36,827 bases of DNA, taken from the NCBI GenBank assembly GCA_024686085.1, contig JAIBDT010000024.1, positions 1-36,827 on the forward strand, given 5' to 3'. Position 1 is the first letter of the stretch, and the number at the start of each line of letters is the position of its first letter. The notes beneath the pieces were generated by a model, which saw nothing but the letters and a program-made list of their open reading frames with translations, did no database searches and was not told where the DNA came from. This DNA is from Loktanella sp. GTDB lineage: Bacteria; Pseudomonadota; Alphaproteobacteria; Rhodobacterales; Rhodobacteraceae. The position numbers were made by a program, and so were the translations under genes. This document shows positions 32,811 through 36,827 of this stretch, one piece after another.

Positions 32811-34055
32811 CTACGCGGTATATCGCGCCGGCGCGTAGGGTGACATATCCACGTTGGGTGTATTGCCGTCTATCATCTGGGCGAGCAGCCTACCGGTTTT
32901 AGGGCCAGATGTTAGACCAACATGCTGGTGGCCAAATCCAGTGTAAATGCCAGAATTTCCTAATTCTCCGATGAGGGGAAGACTATCAGGTGTTGAGGGT
33001 CGGAACCCCATCCATTCTTGGGTCCCAGAATATGACAGGTCTGGAAAGGCTTCTTTTGCATGCCTTTTTAGCAACCTGATTGGTGCCTTGCTGGGGCCTG
33101 CATGGTGGTCACCAAGCTCAACCGTGCCCGCGCAGCGCAATCCCATTTGCATTGGGTTGACGCCAAATTTCCCAGATACGACAAGCATCGGATTTCGCGG
33201 CATCTGTGACGGGTTTTCAAAGATGACATGATACCCACGCTCGGTCTCTAGTGGGACTTTCAACCCCAATTTTTTCATAAGGTCTTTTGACCATATTCCT
33301 GCGGTAACGACGGCTCGGCTACATTCAAACGTGCCTTGATCGGTTTCGATCTGAGAAATCTGCCCGTTCACTCTGACGAGGTCACGCACTTGGGCATGGA
33401 TAAAGGTGCCTCCGTTTTTGACGAAGTGTTTTGCAAGCTCTGCGATATATTGACCCGGGTTCGTGATATGCCCCTGCCCTTCCAAAACGGCCAAGCACCG
33501 AGTGTCGTGACCAAGGATTGGCTCGCACTCTTGAACCGCACCTCCGGTGACGATCTGGGGGACAAGACCTGCAAGTTTCTTCATGCTCCACGCATATGAA
33601 TCCGCCTCAAAATGCGCCTTTGACTTGTAGACAAAACTGAACTTGCTGTCACAAATCCAGCGTTCCATATCCTTGCCACGGACCAGAGATTTATGCTGAT
33701 CTACGGCGTCATTCAAAAGCGGGATCAAATTCGATACGATGCGCCGTGTCGCGGCATCATTCGCGTGCGACAAAAACTGGGCAAGCCAAGGCAACATCTT
33801 AGGGAAGTAAGCCCACTTCATGAATAGTGGGCTATTCGGATCCAGCAAGAGTTTCGGCGCGTCACGCCATAGCGCAGGCGAGGTCACGGGTGCCACCGCC
33901 CATTGCGCCAAAAGACCCGCATTGCCAAAGGACGCACCCATTCCAGGTGCGCCTTTGTCCATCAATGTAACAGAATGACCGAACCGCTGCAGCCAGGTGG
34001 CTGTCGATACGCCGCACATACCTGCGCCGATAACGATGATTGGTTTGTCTGTCAT
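32811..34055 (-). CDS. FAD-dependent D-amino acid dehydrogenase / amine oxidoreductase (DadA-like)
   Basis: 414 residues, DAO family. N-terminal FAD motif I-V-I-G-A-G-M-C-G-V-S-T-A, then G-A-S-F-G-N-A-G (typical of DadA), and the C-terminal FAD segment W-M-G-F-R-P-S-T-P-D-S-L-P-L-I-G with G-F-G-H-Q-H-V-G-L-T near residue 380. DadA-type enzymes oxidise D-amino acids or secondary amines such as proline derivatives and pass electrons to the respiratory chain. It looks intact and lies between two decayed genes. The downstream flavoprotein remnant may have belonged to the same N-methyl-proline or betaine pathway. Confidence 0.85.
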   Translation of the reverse strand: MTDKPIIVIGAGMCGVSTATWLQRFGHSVTLMDKGAPGMGASFGNAGLLAQWAVAPVTSPALWRDAPKLLLDPNSPLFMKWAYFPKMLPWLAQFLSHANDAATRRIVSNLIPLLNDAVDQHKSLVRGKDMERWICDSKFSFVYKSKAHFEADSYAWSMKKLAGLVPQIVTGGAVQECEPILGHDTRCLAVLEGQGHITNPGQYIAELAKHFVKNGGTFIHAQVRDLVRVNGQISQIETDQGTFECSRAVVTAGIWSKDLMKKLGLKVPLETERGYHVIFENPSQMPRNPMLVVSGKFGVNPMQMGLRCAGTVELGDHHAGPSKAPIRLLKRHAKEAFPDLSYSGTQEWMGFRPSTPDSLPLIGELGNSGIYTGFGHQHVGLTSGPKTGRLLAQMIDGNTPNVDMSPYAPARYTA

Positions 34056-34230
34056 TGGTCTACTCCGTTCAAAGATTACAACTTCAATCGATCATCTAAT
34101 CAAGCTCTTTTCTATCTTCGGATGCAGGTTCCTAGTGCCCTGCGGCATCGGACACCAACAGGTCGTTTATTTGCATTCGGAACGCACAATTCACGCTAGG
34201 CTACCCCCAAGCCTTACGAGGAGAACCCAA

Positions 34231-35370
34231 ATGAACACGATCGACCTTGTCGCATTGCGCCATGAGTTTCACAAAACGCCCGAGCTTGGGTTTGCGGAAG
34301 AGATCACAAAGTCGCGCGTCGCTGCGATATTAAGTGATCTTAGTATCGAGGTTAACGTCGGCGCAGGTGTCGTTGGCATCTTAAAGCGCGGGACGGGTAA
34401 TCGTGCAATCGGCTTGCGGGCCGATATGGACGCGTTGCCGATCCACGAGAAAAGCACCCATGGATACGTGTCCCAAACCTCTGGAGTGATGCACGCATGC
34501 GGTCATGACGGTCATATGACGATGCTCTTGGGCGCCGCCGCTACACTTGCTGAAGATGGCGGTTTTGACGGAACCGTTGTGTTTATTTTCCAGCCCAACG
34601 AAGAACACGGGCTGGGCGCGCAAGCCATGATCGCCGAGAGTATTCTGGACCGTTTTCCCATGGAGGAGATTTATGCCATTCACAACCTTCCAGGTGCGCC
34701 CGTGGGGCAGGTATCGACGCGCGTCGGTCAAATCTGTTCCAGCGAAAGCCTGTTCAGAATCCTGATTGAAGGCCAAGGCGGCCATGCCTCTATGCCGCAA
34801 GTGGGGCGTGATGCGATCACGATTGGTGCAGAAATTGTGCAGGCCTTGCAAACCATCGTGTCGCGCAAAATGGCCCCCGGCGCAGGCGTCGTGGTTTCCG
34901 TGACCGAGTTTTTGACCGACGGAAAGCGCAATGTCTTGCCAGGCCGCGCCACGTTAAAAGGCGACGTTCGCGCCCGCATGCCTGCAGATCGCGAAGAAGT
35001 GGCCCGCCTGATGCGTCAGATTGCACATGGGATCGGTGCAGCACATGGCGTGAAGGTTTCGGTTGAGTTCAACACAGAGTTCGTTGAGGCGATCAATGCC
35101 CCCGCGCCAACCCTTGCCGTTGTCGACGCGGCCCTAGCCATCGGCTTAGACGCCGATGGTAATCGAGAGCCCATGAGTTTCTCAGAGGACTTCGCCCATT
35201 TTTCTGCCGCTGTTCCGGGATGCTTTTTGTTGATGGGCAATGGTCAGGACGGCCCATGTGGCCAGCCGCTTCATTCGGACGACTACGATTTCAACGACGC
35301 ACTTTTGCCTATTGGCGGCGCCTTTTGGGCGAGGCTGGTACGCGACCGGTTGCCAATAGTGCAAGTTTAG
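34231..35370 (+). CDS. M20-family amidohydrolase (aminoacylase/hippurate hydrolase type)
   Basis: 379 residues from the ATG at 34231, preceded by GAGGAG; the open frame reaches further upstream without conserved sequence. Metal-site motifs: R-A-D-M-D-A-L-P near residue 68, H-A-C-G-H-D-G-H-M near 88-96, the catalytic glutamates in N-E-E-H-G-L-G, H-N-L-P-G near 149, and the late histidine in Q-P-L-H-S-D-D-Y. The dimerisation domain G-G-H-A-S-M-P lies in between. It hydrolyses an N-acyl amino acid or similar amide. The M24 peptidase remnant 11 bp downstream was probably in the same operon. Confidence 0.88.
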   Translation: MNTIDLVALRHEFHKTPELGFAEEITKSRVAAILSDLSIEVNVGAGVVGILKRGTGNRAIGLRADMDALPIHEKSTHGYVSQTSGVMHACGHDGHMTMLLGAAATLAEDGGFDGTVVFIFQPNEEHGLGAQAMIAESILDRFPMEEIYAIHNLPGAPVGQVSTRVGQICSSESLFRILIEGQGGHASMPQVGRDAITIGAEIVQALQTIVSRKMAPGAGVVVSVTEFLTDGKRNVLPGRATLKGDVRARMPADREEVARLMRQIAHGIGAAHGVKVSVEFNTEFVEAINAPAPTLAVVDAALAIGLDADGNREPMSFSEDFAHFSAAVPGCFLLMGNGQDGPCGQPLHSDDYDFNDALLPIGGAFWARLVRDRLPIVQV

Positions 35371-35381
35371 AGGTTTCAACG

Positions 35382-35630
35382 ATGTTTAAAAATCGGATGA
35401 CTGCCTTTCACGAACGCCTGAATAATGCAGGCATCGACGTTGCCCTGATCACCGACGACGACAATTCTGGTTGTTCATCGCGATGGGCCTAGCCTGCTTG
35501 TCACGCCGACGATTGACCTCAATAGCGCGCGGTCTTCGGTGCGTGTCGACAAGATTGCCGCGTGGAATGACAGCATGAGTTCGGAATGGCGCAGCGAATT
35601 GCCTACGGCCGTCAAAAACGTCAACGGGCG
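35382..35630 (+). pseudogene. Truncated M24-family peptidase/ectoine-hydrolase-like gene
   Basis: The frame opens F-K-N-R-M-T-A-F-H-E-R-L-N-N-A-G-I-D-V-A-L-I-T-D-D-D-N, the N-terminal domain start of roseobacter M24 (creatinase-fold) proteins. About 20 codons are then missing and the frame changes. It resumes as I-L-V-V-H-R-D-G-P-S-L-L-V-T-P-T-I-D-L-N and D-K-I-A-A-W-N-D, ending near 35630. The catalytic domain is absent. The end abuts, tail to tail, the aldehyde dehydrogenase remnant on the other strand, so this is a rearrangement junction. Confidence 0.7.
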
Positions 35631-36173
35631 TGCATCATCCCTTGTATGAAAGCCGACGGACTGCCCGGCGCCTTAGTGCAATTGCACTTTGCGGCTGATT
35701 GCAACGGCGTCGTCGAAATCAGTTGCGCGGTAAACGGTCAGACCGCGGCTAAGCTTTTCGCCCGAGAGCGGAAACTTTGGCCCGATCCCTTTGGTCTCGA
35801 CCGCGAGGTATTAGGTTTCAGAAGGGACCTCCTCCGTCAGCCCAACGGCATCTACCAATTCGGTTGCGTCACGCGCTACTGCGCGCGAATTTAAGTGGCC
35901 CTTGGCCCAAAGCGTACTGGTGATTTTGGTGCCATCGGTGATCAGCACACCGCCGGTCTTGGCCAGATCTCCGACAAAGACATCATAGATCACATCCACC
36001 ACTACAATCTCGATCTCCGTTAAACACCACGTTGCGTTGTCAAAAGTTTTCGATGCCGCGATCTTTTATACTGCGTCCGCAAGATCGGCAGTTTCGTCGT
36101 TGATCACCCAGACATTACCCACGTCGATAACTAAGGCGGGCGTGCCGCTGGTATCAGCGCGTTTGATGTTGTT
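35600..36173 (-). pseudogene. Remnant of a CoA-acylating aldehyde dehydrogenase
   Basis: Read on the minus strand the sequence gives A-D-T-S-G-T-P-A-L-V-I-D-V-G-N-V-W-V-I-N-D-E-T-A-D-L, then a stop, K-I-A-A-S-K-T-F-D-N-A-T-W-C (active-site cysteine region, normally S-K-T-F-D-N-A-T-S-C), V-V-D-V-I-Y-D, further stops, and G-L-T-V-Y-R-A-T-D-F-D-D-A-V and G-A-G-Q-S-V-G-F-H-T. Three in-frame stops occur, and the N-terminal cofactor domain is missing. The closest types I know are sulfoacetaldehyde dehydrogenase (acylating) and EutE-like enzymes. Given the ComDE product is sulfoacetaldehyde, a lost sulfonate step is an attractive reading. Confidence 0.7.
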
Positions 36174-36515
36174 CTAAGGGTCGGCCAGAAGTGCCTCAAG
36201 CGTCGCTTCGCACTGCGCCCACATTTCAGGAACGTCTTCGCGGTTTATGATGAGCAATGGCGATCCGCCTGCCGACAAACAACCATTTTCGAAGATGCTT
36301 GGCGCAATGCTTGCTAGGTGGTCGACGATCCAGCTGAGGCGTGCCAGCAGGCACCATAGCGCTGCGATAATTCACGAATGCATTGTAGATACAGTTGCTG
36401 CACTCAAGGTCGAACACCCCAAGAATTTTAACCGGACCCGCGTCACTTGCGCGGAATGCGCCAAACAGGTTGTTCTCACCGCCCATTTTGATCCAAGTTT
36501 TAGGCTCCTTATGTG
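36174..36515 (-). pseudogene. C-terminal remnant of a TctC-type tricarboxylate-binding protein
   Basis: The minus strand reads W-I-K-M-G-G-E-N-N-L-F-G-A-F, G-P-V-K-I-L-G-V-F-D-L-E-C-S-N, and A-M-V-P-A-G-T-P. A frameshift near 36345 continues as S-W-I-V-D-H-L-A-S-I-A-P-S-I-F-E-N and R-E-D-V-P-E-M-W-A-Q-C-E-A-T-L-E-A-L-L-A-D, ending at TAG 36174-36176. The order matches the tail of TctC solute-binding proteins (…LAVFS-ERS…VPAGTP…helix…helix). The N-terminal two thirds and its signal peptide are absent. The stop is followed directly by the aldehyde dehydrogenase remnant, so the two were probably neighbours in one operon. Confidence 0.55.
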
Positions 36516-36648
36516 GGGCTGGATCATAAAGGGTGAGCAAAATAATGAATGCCTATGCCGTAGCCGTGTAAATCCCCAGATCTTTGGCGGCCCAGAAAGC
36601 ATAGATCAACGTCACCACAAGTCCCGGTATCAGGTTGCGCATCTCCAG
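36516..36648 (-). pseudogene. Fragment encoding one or two membrane helices
   Basis: On the minus strand, M-R-N-L-I-P-G-L-V-V-T-L-I-Y-A-F-W-A-A-K-D-L-G, one stop, then A-F-I-I-L-L-T-L-Y-D. This looks like a piece of a membrane protein, possibly the small permease of the same tripartite tricarboxylate system. It overlaps the end of the transposase frame, so the insertion point lies near here. Confidence 0.35.
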
Positions 36649-36827
36649 ACCGCTTGGGCCTTGGCCCACTTTGGTGCGGCCAATGCTGCCTTTTGGCTTC
36701 GTTCCGTGTCGAAGATTGCGTCGTCGGGGGATCGTTTGTCGAGGGCTGTGTGTGGCCGTTCAGTATTGTAGAAGCTGATCCAGCCTTTGATCACGCGCTT
36801 GGCTTGGAAGCCGTCCTGCAATTCGTG
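36630..36827 (-). mobile_element. IS3-family transposase, C-terminal end (runs off right edge)
   Basis: The last 65 residues of an IS3-family integrase-core transposase. They contain G-W-I-S-F-Y-N-T-E-R-P-H-T-A-L-D-K-R-S-P-D-D-A, the conserved tail after the third catalytic acidic residue (which would be beyond the window). The final residues (P-K-W-A-K-A-Q-A-V-W-R) are unlike usual tails and may be read-through into host sequence. No terminal inverted repeat can be fixed from this one side. Confidence 0.85.

Noticed and set aside
36247-36771. 174-residue plus-strand open frame at the right end
   Set aside because: It is antisense to the TctC remnant and the transposase tail, both supported by family sequence. 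Its own translation has no recognisable motif.
1-36827. CRISPR array, prophage or integrative element
   Set aside because: No regularly spaced repeats, no integrase or phage genes. The tRNA-Glu has no duplicated 3' end or integrase next to it.

Overview
The window looks like chromosome from a marine alphaproteobacterium of the Roseobacter group (Rhodobacteraceae). This rests on gene content and protein style rather than any database search: a Tad-pilus TadE/TadG tail, class II fructose bisphosphatase next to homoserine dehydrogenase, several TRAP and polyol/sulfonate catabolic genes, an Fe-S cryptochrome/photolyase and a Tup-type ABC transporter.

Layout. 1-2671 (+): the end of a Tad pilus cluster (VWA/TadG-like protein cut by the left edge, then two TadE-like proteins). 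2668-4159 (-): a small membrane protein and a beta-hydroxyacid dehydrogenase. 4312-9551 (+): housekeeping block with a small lipoprotein, hom, glpX, recJ, tRNA-Glu(UUC) and aroQ. 9548-13027 (-): second beta-hydroxyacid dehydrogenase, a sorbitol-dehydrogenase-like SDR and a sulfatase/phosphonate-monoester-hydrolase family enzyme. 13165-15535 (+): a BKACE-family enzyme and a class III aminotransferase.

15593-24555 (-) is the most informative part: eleven tightly packed genes that look like one operon for uptake and oxidation of 2,3-dihydroxypropane-1-sulfonate (DHPS). They are a 57-residue membrane protein, a TRAP transporter (solute-binding protein, small and large permease), HpsN-like HisD homologue, an SDR, a Zn-alcohol dehydrogenase, a UspA protein, sulfopyruvate decarboxylase ComD/ComE, and an FMN-dependent 2-hydroxyacid dehydrogenase. 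A LacI-family regulator is divergent at 24708, and two LacI-type operator sequences lie between. The inferred route is DHPS to sulfolactate (HpsN), sulfolactate to sulfopyruvate (the FMN enzyme), sulfopyruvate to sulfoacetaldehyde (ComDE). The enzyme that removes sulfite (Xsc) is not in the window.

25737-30133: an IolG-like dehydrogenase, a CRP/FNR-family regulator with no iron-sulfur cysteines, a DUF1858 redox-disulfide protein with a perfect NnrR-like palindrome upstream, and a Tup (tungstate) ABC operon in the order permease-ATPase-binding protein. 30538-32070: Fe-S cryptochrome/(6-4) photolyase.

32067-36827 is decaying DNA mixed with intact genes: a flavin-oxidoreductase pseudogene (N-methylproline demethylase type), an intact DadA-like amine oxidase and an intact M20 amidohydrolase. 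These are followed by a gene graveyard: an M24 peptidase stub and, in the opposite orientation, the remains of a CoA-acylating aldehyde dehydrogenase and of a TctC-type binding protein. An IS3-family transposase tail runs off the right edge.
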